DNA from: JAXDBW01 sp034678405
Lineage (GTDB): Bacteria > Patescibacteriota > Patescibacteriia > UBA10025 > JAHIVO01
NCBI GenBank assembly: GCA_034678405.1
Contig: JAXDBW010000003.1
Span: 1 to 15,782 of the forward strand
Direction of reading: 5' to 3'
Length of the DNA stretch: 15,782 nt
Below, in pieces: positions 5,549 to 12,535 of this stretch. The notes beneath the pieces are model-generated. The model did no database searches. It was given only the letters and a program-made list of their open reading frames with translations, and was not told where the DNA came from. Within the stretch, counting starts at the first letter, position 1, and every line of letters starts with the position of its first letter. Both the position numbers and the translations under genes were made by a program.

Positions 5549-6112
5549 TTAGGACGTAAAGATAGTGTCAGTGACGACTATCTTGGGATGCTCGAGGATA
5601 TGGTAGAGGAATTTATCCGTCAGGGAATTACGATAGTCAAATTCCTTCCGCGTCATAACTGTATAGCGGATGTGTTTATCGAAGTCCCGATGAAATTTAT
5701 TGATGAGACGAGTCAGCTTCGTCCGGTTTACTTTGCCGACGATGAGAATGTCAGTTTGCGCATCCTGCACGCCCGTGAAGATGCCGGTCAGTACCAAATA
5801 CGAAATCTGCCCCACTGCTTTGATACTGTTCGCGAGGTCGCGCTCGAGCGTCATCTGTGATTTGAGGACGAGGTTTTTGAGCTCTGGGAAGAGAACAAAA
5901 TTAGTATTCGCTCGGTAGAATTTCTTCTGGCCGTTTTGGTGGGACTCCACGAGCCCTAATGATTCCAAATTCTCGAGCTCCCGTCGTACCGAGTTAATCC
6001 GCTCGTTCACCTTGCGCGTTAGTTCCCTGACGAAGTAGTCATTTTCCGGATTGGTCAAAAACAAACGAAGCAATTTAACCCGGGTTCGTGAACCAAAAAG
6101 TTGATCAAGCAT
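5549..6112 (-). CDS. winged-helix regulator with nucleotidyltransferase-like C-terminal domain
   Basis: 187 aa. Residues 3-70 form an ArsR/MarR-like winged helix: LFGSRTRVKLLRLFL, a recognition helix in NERINSVRRELENLE, and a wing with LVESHQNGQKKFYRAN. Residues 90-187 resemble a minimal nucleotidyltransferase fold (ISYLVLTGIFTGVQDAQTDILIVG, then RLINKFHRDFDKHIRYTVMTRKEF). The usual GSxARG and DxD catalytic signatures are not intact: only one Asp is seen in TDILIV. The domain may serve as a sensor or dimerisation module. Such combined proteins are frequent in CPR and archaeal genomes, with unknown targets. It is the first gene of the tsaB operon and has a promoter divergent from the 6192 gene, so it may also regulate that neighbour. 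Confidence 0.72.
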   Translation of the reverse strand: MLDQLFGSRTRVKLLRLFLTNPENDYFVRELTRKVNERINSVRRELENLESLGLVESHQNGQKKFYRANTNFVLFPELKNLVLKSQMTLERDLANSIKAVGQISYLVLTGIFTGVQDAQTDILIVGKVNRTKLTRLINKFHRDFDKHIRYTVMTRKEFDYRNSLTDKFLYHILEHPKIVVTDTIFTS

Positions 6113-6124
6113 GAGATAGCGTTC

Positions 6125-6174
6125 TTTACGAATATGAGTGAATGTAGTATACTATGTCTGACCTAATTGAGCAA
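6125..6174. promoter_or_regulatory. divergent promoters sharing one palindromic -10 (AGTATACT)
   Basis: Rightward: TTTACG (6125-6130), 17 bases, TATACT (6148-6153), serving the gene at 6192. Leftward: TTGCTC (6174-6169), 17 bases, TATACT (6151-6146), serving the regulator at 6112. The two -10 hexamers lie on the same 8-base palindrome AGTATACT (6146-6153), so the promoters exclude each other. Confidence 0.6.
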
Positions 6175-6191
6175 GAAATCTGCCAGGAGCA

Positions 6192-8486
6192 ATGAGCGAA
6201 TCGGGGTTCTCCTACGGTAAATTATTCATCCAACCACGCGACCGCCACCGGAGCATAGCTGCGGTCTATGTCGCCCACCCCCCGTCTGCCGATGCCGCAA
6301 GTCTGGGTCGGGTTTTTTTTATTGCGGAGATACAGTCTACTGACGCGCATAACGCGGAGATCCTCCAAATCATCCAGGACGAGCTATCCCACAGCTACTA
6401 TGGCACCGATGATCTCCATATCGAGAAAGCGTTTGAAAAAGCGCTCGAGTCAACGAACCAGCGGATTGCTGATCTCGTTGGCGATTATGATACCGACTGG
6501 CTCAATCGGTGTAACGCGTTAGCTGCCGTTATCGCGAAGGGAGTACTCCACCTCAGTACGCTAGGCTCGATCAATGCCTACCTCATCCGTGGCAATCGGA
6601 TGACGGATATCCTCAATGCTGCCGGTGAAGCAGCTGCCGATCGAGATACGGTAAATCCTTTGAAGGCGTTTTCAAATATCATCAGTGGCGATCTCACGAC
6701 GGATGATTCAGTTGTCTTCACTACCGCTTCCCTCCTGGATTATTTCTCACTTGAGAAACTCCGCCGGACAATCATTGACCGTCACCCCAGCCAGGCTACG
6801 AGCCAAATCCAGTCCCTCTTGAGCGAAAACGAAAACCGTTCCACGTTTGCCATGGCCATCGCTCATATGACTGAGGTGGTAGCCGATACCGCGGCAGCCC
6901 CAGATCAAATCAGCGCCACACGCCAGGCTCCTCAGACATATCCTCAGTCGGCGGCAACCACCCATAATGGCCCTGAGGAGTCCATGGAGAGCCTACTTCA
7001 AAAACAGGCTGACACAGGGAATATTCTCGCTCCCTCGCTCAGTCGATTTATCCGCGAACGCACCGCTCAGACCAGTCGCAACTTCTTCGACTGGGTGAAA
7101 TTAAAACTCTTTCGCCAGTCCCCTCGTCGGCTTCGGCTCGAGCGAGATCTCCGCGCCCACCAAGCCGCCCATCGTCCCACGCCGGCTCCAGTCGCTGAGC
7201 GGCAGACCGAATCAACCACGGTGGTCGATGTAGCAAAAAAAGTTGGCTCAGCTGGAGCGGCCATAACTCGCGGAGTTGGCTCACTGGTCAAACGACGCAA
7301 AGACATCGCTACCACTGCCAAATCAGCGCCCCGCTCGTTTGGTGAACGAGTACAGCGGGCGATAACCGGTTTCCAGCGACTCCCCCGCGTCAGCAAAATA
7401 CTCGTGGGCCTAGCCGTCGTCGTCGCCTTCCTCCTGACCCAGGGTATCTACTCAACCGCCACATCGCGATTCCAGACGCAGCAGTCATTTGCCAATGAAC
7501 AAGCGTTCTCAGAAATATCCCAAGATATCTTGAAAGCTGAAGCGGCGCTCACCTATGACAATACCACTGGCGCCCGTGAACAGCTCGACCAAGCCCAATT
7601 ATTATTAGACAGTATCGAGGCAAGTAATAAGGAAGATGAAGCAAAGATTGCTGAGCTTCAGCAAAACATTAATACCCAGTTGGATCGGACCAGAAATATT
7701 GTCACCATCAGTGACCCGATTGTGGTAGCAAACCTCGCGGATACGACAGCCACGGTAAAACCGAGCGGTCTCACCCTCCGGGGAGATTTGCTCCATACCT
7801 ACGACGCGGCAACAAAGACCATCTACGAAATTAATCATACTGACAACTCTGTCGTCACCTTCCCCCAGACTGACCTCAGCCATAGCTGGCTTGCTCTCAC
7901 GCATGACGGCACCGATCTCCTTCTGCTCGCCTCTGATAATTCACTTGATGTTTTTGATACCACCACAGACAAACTCTCGAACCAGTCATTTACATTGGCC
8001 GACGGAGCAAATATTGCTGACACGGCCGTCTATGATGGCCGGTACTACCTCCTCGACATCGGCAATAGCCAAATCTATCGTGCCAACGGGACGGGCAATG
8101 GATATGGAAATCCGACTGACTGGAAAACAGATGATACTAACTTTTCAAACGGTACGTCCCTGGCTATCGATGGCTTCATCTATGTCCTGCGTAGCGATGG
8201 CACCATGACGAAAATGCTCCAGGGTGACCGACAGGATTGGTCCCTCGCCTCTCTCGAGCCAGCCCTGACCAGTGCCAGCGAACTCTGGACCAGTCCGGAT
8301 GCTGAACGACTATTTATCCTCGACCCATCCCAAAACCGCATTGTCACTTTTGATAAAGATGGCAATTTCCTTAATCAGTACACCGCTGCTGCCTTTAGCT
8401 CCCTCAATGACCTAGCGGTCGACGTCGATGCAAACACCCTGTATGTCCTGAGTGGCACGACTATCTACACCATCCCGCTAGAATAA
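6192..8486 (+). CDS. membrane protein: PPM-phosphatase-like domain, one TM helix, propeller-like domain
   Basis: 764 aa. Residues 1-230 resemble a PPM/PP2C or SpoIIE-type phosphatase fold (LGRVFFIAEIQST, CNALAAVIAKGVLHLSTLGSINAYLIRG, TTDDSVVFTTASLLDYFS). Several metal-binding Asp positions look absent: AEIQS stands where DGMGG is usual, and GSINAYL where GDSRAYL is usual. It is therefore probably a pseudophosphatase or a strongly divergent enzyme. Residues 240-400 are a basic, low-complexity linker. A membrane helix lies at about 402-420, then a coiled coil (440-500), then a beta-rich domain (510-764) with propeller-like blades such as NSLDVFDTTTDK and NRIVTFDKDGNFLNQY. Topology should put the phosphatase-like part in the cytoplasm and the propeller outside. 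The start is backed by AGGAG 4 bases upstream, the only clear SD noted among these genes. Function unknown; transmembrane signalling is inferred. Confidence 0.72.
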   Translation: MSESGFSYGKLFIQPRDRHRSIAAVYVAHPPSADAASLGRVFFIAEIQSTDAHNAEILQIIQDELSHSYYGTDDLHIEKAFEKALESTNQRIADLVGDYDTDWLNRCNALAAVIAKGVLHLSTLGSINAYLIRGNRMTDILNAAGEAAADRDTVNPLKAFSNIISGDLTTDDSVVFTTASLLDYFSLEKLRRTIIDRHPSQATSQIQSLLSENENRSTFAMAIAHMTEVVADTAAAPDQISATRQAPQTYPQSAATTHNGPEESMESLLQKQADTGNILAPSLSRFIRERTAQTSRNFFDWVKLKLFRQSPRRLRLERDLRAHQAAHRPTPAPVAERQTESTTVVDVAKKVGSAGAAITRGVGSLVKRRKDIATTAKSAPRSFGERVQRAITGFQRLPRVSKILVGLAVVVAFLLTQGIYSTATSRFQTQQSFANEQAFSEISQDILKAEAALTYDNTTGAREQLDQAQLLLDSIEASNKEDEAKIAELQQNINTQLDRTRNIVTISDPIVVANLADTTATVKPSGLTLRGDLLHTYDAATKTIYEINHTDNSVVTFPQTDLSHSWLALTHDGTDLLLLASDNSLDVFDTTTDKLSNQSFTLADGANIADTAVYDGRYYLLDIGNSQIYRANGTGNGYGNPTDWKTDDTNFSNGTSLAIDGFIYVLRSDGTMTKMLQGDRQDWSLASLEPALTSASELWTSPDAERLFILDPSQNRIVTFDKDGNFLNQYTAAAFSSLNDLAVDVDANTLYVLSGTTIYTIPLE

Positions 8487-8501
8487 CCCCATGTAGATAC
8501 C

Positions 8502-8531
8502 AAAACCGCTCCCCTACAGGGGAGCGGTTTT
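8502..8531. terminator. strong bidirectional intrinsic terminator
   Basis: AAAACCGCTCCCC (8502-8514) pairs perfectly with GGGGAGCGGTTTT (8519-8531) around the loop TACA, and further Ts follow. The GC core with A and T tracts on both sides serves the plus-strand gene ending at 8486 and the minus-strand rplL ending at 8553. Confidence 0.93.
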
Positions 8532-8552
8532 TTGATGCTGCTGTATCAGTAA

Positions 8553-8972
8553 CTATTTCAGTTCAACCTTCGCGCCAGCCTCTTCGAGCTTCTTCTTCAT
8601 GGCCTCTGCCTCTTCTTTGTCGACACCTTCTTTGATGACTTTCGGAGCGCCATCGACGAGGTCTTTGGCGTCCTTGAGGCCCATCTCGGTAATCTCACGC
8701 ACGGCCTTGATCACGGCGATCTTGTTACCGCCGGCTTCGGTGAGTTCGATGTTAAATGAGGATTTCTCCTCGACAGCGGCTTCGCCGCCACCCGCGGCAC
8801 CAGCGGCGGCCACCGCGACCGGGGCCTGGGCTGAGACGCCAAATTTGTCTTCGAGGACTTTGACCAATTCGGCCAAATCCATCACTGACATCTTTTCGAT
8901 CTCCGCGACGAGGCTTTTGAATTTCTCAGGAACCTCGACTGGAGTATCATTCTTTTGTTCTTCGTCTGCCAT
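8553..8972 (-). CDS. rplL: 50S ribosomal protein L7/L12
   Basis: 139 aa, slightly longer than E. coli (121) through an acidic N-terminal extension (MADEEQKNDTPVEVPEKF). The dimerisation domain is at about 20-48, an Ala/Gly-rich hinge at 50-68, and the C-terminal factor-binding domain at 71-139 (FNIELTEAGGNKIAVIKAVR, GLKDAKDLVDGAP, MKKKLEEAGAKVEL). It forms the flexible stalk that recruits translation GTPases. The ATG at 8972 is chosen; the open frame extends further upstream but those residues overlap rplJ. It follows rplJ after 34 bases. The sequence before its ATG (ATCTACCACTATGGC) nearly repeats that before rplJ, and no SD is present. Confidence 0.97.
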   Translation of the reverse strand: MADEEQKNDTPVEVPEKFKSLVAEIEKMSVMDLAELVKVLEDKFGVSAQAPVAVAAAGAAGGGEAAVEEKSSFNIELTEAGGNKIAVIKAVREITEMGLKDAKDLVDGAPKVIKEGVDKEEAEAMKKKLEEAGAKVELK

Positions 8973-9006
8973 AGTGGTAGATAGAATAATTAGTCGATTA
9001 GTAAGT

Positions 9007-9531
9007 TTAAGCTTTTGAATCTTTGATTGCTTGGAGCGCGTACACAAACTTGCGCATCGAGCCAGCCAAGACATTGACGAACCCAGTCGTCGGGTACTGC
9101 ACGAGCCACATGAGTTTCACGAGGAGCTCTTCTTTTGACGGCAGGGCGGCGAGCTGCTGGACCTGCGCGGCGTCAATATATTTCCCATCGAAAATACCGC
9201 CGACCAATTTGAGCGCCTCACTCTTCTTGCCGAAGGTAGCGAGGGTTTTGGCTGGGGCGATCTCATCCTCAGTCCCAAATGCGACGCCAATCCCACCAGT
9301 GAGTTCGTCAATCGATACATCGCTAAGCTCGGCTTTTTTGAGTGCTAACCCGATCAGTGTGCGCTTGGCCACCATATAGTCGACACCGGCTGCACGAAGT
9401 GCGTTGCGCATTTCATCTGCTTCGGCGACACTCAGGCCATCAAAATTAGTAAACACAACCGCCTTTGAGTTTTTGAACTTTTCCTCAAGCGCGGCAACTG
9501 CGTCTTCTTTTTGTTGTCGTGACTTTGCCAT
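9007..9531 (-). CDS. rplJ: 50S ribosomal protein L10
   Basis: 174 aa, normal for L10. Diagnostic stretches are KEDAVAALEEKFKNSKAVVF, NFDGLSVAEADEMRNALRAA, VDYMVAKRTLIGLAL and the region around LPSKEELLVKLMW, followed by the helical C-terminus that holds L7/L12 dimers. L10 anchors the stalk on 23S rRNA and in many bacteria represses its own operon by binding the mRNA leader. A leader able to form alternative structures lies just upstream (9542-9644). It is co-transcribed with rplL. Confidence 0.97.
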   Translation of the reverse strand: MAKSRQQKEDAVAALEEKFKNSKAVVFTNFDGLSVAEADEMRNALRAAGVDYMVAKRTLIGLALKKAELSDVSIDELTGGIGVAFGTEDEIAPAKTLATFGKKSEALKLVGGIFDGKYIDAAQVQQLAALPSKEELLVKLMWLVQYPTTGFVNVLAGSMRKFVYALQAIKDSKA

Positions 9532-9541
9532 AGGGGTAGAT

Positions 9542-9566
9542 AAAAAAATCTGTGGATATCCACAGA
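9542..9566 (-). terminator. attenuator hairpin in the rplJ leader
   Basis: On the minus strand the perfect palindrome TCTGTGGATATCCACAGA (9566-9549) is followed at once by seven Ts (9548-9542), 10 bases before the rplJ ATG. As RNA this is a 7-bp stem with a U-tract, an intrinsic terminator. Its first half is also needed by the larger stem of the leader, so the two structures exclude each other. Confidence 0.7.
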
Positions 9567-9644
9567 CAGTTAGAGAAAACCAGTTGGTTTGCGCCTCGGT
9601 AGGTTTTATACAGCCCCTCTGGGACGGCTACCTACTGTCTGTGG
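9549..9644 (-). ncRNA. L10-type ribosomal leader RNA
   Basis: On the minus strand CCACAGACAGT (9644-9634) pairs perfectly, 11 bp, with ACTGTCTGTGG (9570-9560). Nested inside are GGTAG/CTACC (9632-9628 with 9602-9598) and the hairpin AAACC-AACT-GGTTT (9590-9577). The outer stem uses bases that otherwise form the attenuator stem. The position before rplJ and the architecture match the L10 leader family, in which the L10(L12)4 complex binds the leader and turns expression down. Which fold L10 favours here is inferred. Confidence 0.75.
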
Positions 9645-9665
9645 CTATGAAATTATGTAGTTAGG

Positions 9666-9693
9666 AGTATAGCAAACGGTGAATAGGCGTCAA
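9666..9693 (-). promoter_or_regulatory. rplJ-rplL promoter
   Basis: On the minus strand TTGACG (9693-9688), a 16-base spacer and TATACT (9671-9666) make a strong promoter. Transcription would start near 9659, about 15 bases before the leader stem and about 127 bases before the rplJ ATG. Confidence 0.75.
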
Positions 9694-9696
9694 CCC

Positions 9697-9721
9697 CGCT
9701 GGATATGTGCATATCTAGCCG
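9697..9721 (-). terminator. imperfect hairpin after the UMP-kinase-like gene
   Basis: GGATATG (9701-9707) and CATATCT (9710-9716) sit at the core of an imperfect hairpin that extends to CGCT and AGCCG at its ends. It begins 3 bases beyond the stop codon at 9724. No T-tract follows on the minus strand; instead the -35 of the rplJ promoter comes next. It could be a weak terminator or a processing site. Confidence 0.3.
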
Positions 9722-9723
9722 GG

Positions 9724-10413
9724 TCAAGAGATGGTGGTCCCGCGATATGGCCGCTGGGAAATGATATGGCTAAGGTTGGCTAAATTTTTACCATTGCACA
9801 CAATGACAGAAATGCCCTGTCGCTGCGCTATCTTCGCTGCTTCAGGATCAAAGGGCACGTGGGCGCCCGGTTTCCATGTCCGCCCGGTAATCTGCAGGAG
9901 TTCGTCCCAGGTCATTTCTTTGAGAGGTGTGGCGGACTTACTTTTTCGAGGGTCGGCCGTATAGACATAGGGAATATTGCTCATATTGATAACCCGCTTC
10001 GCACCATAGGCATGTGCCAACATGACTGCGTCTTTGTCAGATGAGCAGCCGGGTTTCCAGCCAGAACCAATCAATACTTTCTTACGCGTCGTGACCCGTT
10101 TGGTCGGTGTGTGCAGCACCTGCTCATAGGCGTGATTACCAAATACTGACCGTACCAACTCGGCATTAAGCTTCGTTGCGGCGATGCCAATCCAGTCGAG
10201 ATCATCGGTCGACACCCGAGTAACGGTATGGGCTGCTCGCTGGTATCGACGCGCGGTGTCTCCCCCACCCGTCACGATGATAAACCGATAGCCGCGGACA
10301 GTATACCCGAGAATGAGCTGACGAAATTTCTTGAGAAATGGGACATTGACCCGCTCACTCGGCATGATAAGTGACCCCCCCAGTGAGAGTACAATTGTCC
10401 GATTGATGGCCAT
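9724..10413 (-). CDS. pyrH: UMP kinase-like amino-acid-kinase-family protein (archaeal-type)
   Basis: 229 aa. The amino acid kinase fold is visible as IVLSLGGSLIMP (7-18), IIVTGGGDTARRYQRAA (45-61), DWIGIAATKLNAELV (73-87), GSGWKPGCSSDKDAVMLA (116-133), INMSNIPYVYTADPRKSKSA (142-161), and PFDPEAAKIAQRQGISVIVCNG (187-208). The GGGxTARxY and DxIGIxxTxLNA patterns resemble archaeal UMP kinases more than the bacterial VVGGGNIFRG type. The reaction would be UMP plus ATP to UDP plus ADP in pyrimidine synthesis. The start at 10413 (MAINRTIVLS) lies 1 base beyond the mltG stop; a longer frame from 10455 would overlap mltG and is rejected. It is last in a four-gene run. Another kinase of the family cannot be excluded. 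Confidence 0.82.
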   Translation of the reverse strand: MAINRTIVLSLGGSLIMPSERVNVPFLKKFRQLILGYTVRGYRFIIVTGGGDTARRYQRAAHTVTRVSTDDLDWIGIAATKLNAELVRSVFGNHAYEQVLHTPTKRVTTRKKVLIGSGWKPGCSSDKDAVMLAHAYGAKRVINMSNIPYVYTADPRKSKSATPLKEMTWDELLQITGRTWKPGAHVPFDPEAAKIAQRQGISVIVCNGKNLANLSHIISQRPYRGTTIS

Positions 10414-10414
10414 A

Positions 10415-11440
10415 CTACTGAAGGTATGTTGCCTTATTTTCGAGATGCTCCTCATACGTCTTACTGAAGACGGTTGATCCGTCAGGCTTTGTCAGGAAAT
10501 AGAAATACTCGGTCTGCTCGGGGTGCAGCGCCGCCATGATGGACGAGAGCGAGGGATTGCTGATTGGTCCAGGCGGGAGGCCTTTGTACTTATAGGTATT
10601 ATAGGGACTGTCCGCCGCGAGATCACTTGCGGTTGGCTGCAGCGCTTGTTTGCCCGTCACATAGTTCACGGTCGCATCTGACTGCAGCGCTACTCCCTGA
10701 GCCATCCGGTCATAAAAAATACCAGCGGCGATCCTGCGATCCTCGTCGGTGCGGACTTCTTTCTCAATGATCGAAGCAAGCGTCACGATATCGTACACGC
10801 TCATCCCTCGCTCGAGCGCGGCAGCGTACATATCCTCGGTAAATTTGTCATCAAAATTATCAAGCATTTTTTTGATAATCTGCTCAGGTGTCGCGGTATC
10901 ATAGATCCGGTAAGTATCCGGGAAGAGGAAGCCCTCGAGTCCCTGATTGGCCGGCTTGTCAGCGAGGAACGCGTAGACCACATCAGGAATAATCGTGCGG
11001 GAATCAGTCACTGACGCTTTTTCGATAAACTCATCTTTATTCACAATCCCCGTCTCGCTCAGATACGCGGCAATATCCGTGATGGTCCAGCCCTCAATCG
11101 TGGTAATCGTTCGCTCGGGGGTGGTGTCGCCACTGGTGAGCAGTCGGACAATCTCGCGGGTACTCATACTTGGAGAGAGTACATAGTTTCCGGCGATGAA
11201 ACCGCTCTCACTCCGATCGAACCATATATAGGTCTCAAACCAAAACATACTGCGGATGAGACCGTCGTCATACAGTGCCTGGGATATGGTATTGACCCCC
11301 TCACCCTCAGATACGGTAAAGAGTGTGGTGGTCTCGTCATCACTGACGGGCCAGCTTATTTGATTCCAGAAATACAGCGCACCCAAAATCCCACCGGCGA
11401 CAACTAAGACGAGGACGATGATGAATATTTTTTTGAGCAT
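10415..11440 (-). CDS. mltG: endolytic murein transglycosylase MltG (YceG-like)
   Basis: 341 aa, normal for MltG. One N-terminal membrane helix (5-24) is followed by a LysM-like part (FTVSEGEGVNTISQAL, 41-56) and the YceG catalytic domain with EGFLFPDTY (169-177), the catalytic glutamate Glu226 in LASIIEKEV (221-229), and the closing motifs LQSDATVNY, SPYNTYKYKGLPPGPISNPS and YFYFLTKPDG. The enzyme cuts nascent glycan strands at the membrane and is thought to set strand length. It starts 3 bases after the manC stop and ends 1 base before the UMP-kinase-like gene, so it is firmly within the operon. Confidence 0.94.
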   Translation of the reverse strand: MLKKIFIIVLVLVVAGGILGALYFWNQISWPVSDDETTTLFTVSEGEGVNTISQALYDDGLIRSMFWFETYIWFDRSESGFIAGNYVLSPSMSTREIVRLLTSGDTTPERTITTIEGWTITDIAAYLSETGIVNKDEFIEKASVTDSRTIIPDVVYAFLADKPANQGLEGFLFPDTYRIYDTATPEQIIKKMLDNFDDKFTEDMYAAALERGMSVYDIVTLASIIEKEVRTDEDRRIAAGIFYDRMAQGVALQSDATVNYVTGKQALQPTASDLAADSPYNTYKYKGLPPGPISNPSLSSIMAALHPEQTEYFYFLTKPDGSTVFSKTYEEHLENKATYLQ

Positions 11441-11443
11441 GAG

Positions 11444-12520
11444 TTATAAATACTTATCTAATTTCTTTTTGGCGAGTTGTTCGACGATTTTTTTCACATC
11501 CTGGGCACGATCTCGCGGGCAGACCAGGAGGGCGTCATCGGTATCGATAACTATCATATCATGTAGGCCAGCGGTGGCAACCACCCGTCCGGTATAGCTG
11601 TAGATGAGATTGCCACTGCTATCGTGGCTGATGTGCAGCCCGCGAGTAATATTATCGGTCTCCTTCTGCGACAGGACATCTTTTACTGTCCGCCAGTGCC
11701 CTACATCCGCCCAGTCAAAGCTGGCCGGGATGACGAGGAGTTTTGAAATCTTTTCCATGATGCCATAGTCGATGGAGATGGCTTTCATTTTCTTAAACTC
11801 GCGGGTGACCACTGCCCGTTCTCGCTTCGTCCCGATGGCATCATGGATACGCATCAGTGAGGCGTAGTGCTGTGGCAAATATTTCTGAAACATCCCGAGT
11901 AGCGTATCGACGCGCCAGCAAAACATATTGGTATTCCAGAGATAGTCCCACTGCTTCACGTACCGCTTCGCTGTCGCGAGATCTGGCTTCTCGACAAATC
12001 GCTGGCCATAGAATATTTCGGTATCCCCTACCTGCTGGAAGAGCTTATTAATCTTGATATACCCATATCCCGTCTCGGGATATGACGGCCGCACGCCGAT
12101 GAGCAGCGAATACTCTGGATGCTGACGGATAGTCCGCTCTGCCAGGCGAATCAAGCGGAGGTATTCTTTTTCATTTTCAATATAATGGTCAGAGCCAACC
12201 GACATCATTATTTCCTGAGGATTGCGTTTGTGGATATAGGTGGCGGCGAGGCCAATGGCGGGCGCGGTATCACGCTTAGCGGTCTCTAGTACAAAATTCC
12301 GCCGAGGCACCTGGGGCAGCTGGCTATGGATCAGCTTGTACTGGGAGAAGTTTGAAGAAATAAAAATATCACTCGGCTTGAAACCCTTGCGCTGGCGCGC
12401 ATAGGTCACCTGGAGGAGCGTCTTCGAGCCAATGAATGGCTGGGCTTGCTTAGGATTTTTTTTCCGGGAGACCGGCCAGAGCCTGGTTCCGCCCCCTCCG
12501 GCTAAGATAACGATATTCAT
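11444..12520 (-). CDS. manC: mannose-1-phosphate guanylyltransferase
   Basis: 358 aa. The nucleotidyltransferase signature GGGGTRLWPVSR (8-19) and lysine-containing KNPKQAQPF follow the first strand. Further motifs are ETAKRDTAPAIGLAA (79-93), VGSDHYI (108-114), PETGYGYI (148-155), FVEKPD (175-180), WNTNMFCW (195-202) and SIDYGIMEK. The enzyme makes GDP-mannose from mannose-1-phosphate and GTP for surface glycans. The length fits the single-function form; the C-terminal cupin isomerase domain of bifunctional ManC (about 480 aa) is absent. It begins 15 bases after the pcm stop and ends 3 bases before mltG, between envelope and housekeeping genes. Confidence 0.92.
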   Translation of the reverse strand: MNIVILAGGGGTRLWPVSRKKNPKQAQPFIGSKTLLQVTYARQRKGFKPSDIFISSNFSQYKLIHSQLPQVPRRNFVLETAKRDTAPAIGLAATYIHKRNPQEIMMSVGSDHYIENEKEYLRLIRLAERTIRQHPEYSLLIGVRPSYPETGYGYIKINKLFQQVGDTEIFYGQRFVEKPDLATAKRYVKQWDYLWNTNMFCWRVDTLLGMFQKYLPQHYASLMRIHDAIGTKRERAVVTREFKKMKAISIDYGIMEKISKLLVIPASFDWADVGHWRTVKDVLSQKETDNITRGLHISHDSSGNLIYSYTGRVVATAGLHDMIVIDTDDALLVCPRDRAQDVKKIVEQLAKKKLDKYL

Positions 12521-12535
12521 CGAATCATGATGTAA

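Noticed and set aside
8973..9074. 34-residue N-terminal extension of rplL
   Set aside because: It would overlap the end of rplJ and includes the intergenic spacer; MADEEQKND at 8972 gives a normal L7/L12.
9549..9566. Palindrome TCTGTGGATATCCACAGA as paired DnaA boxes
   Set aside because: Each half has TATCCACA rather than TTATCCACA, and the following T7 tract plus position before rplJ fit an attenuator better.
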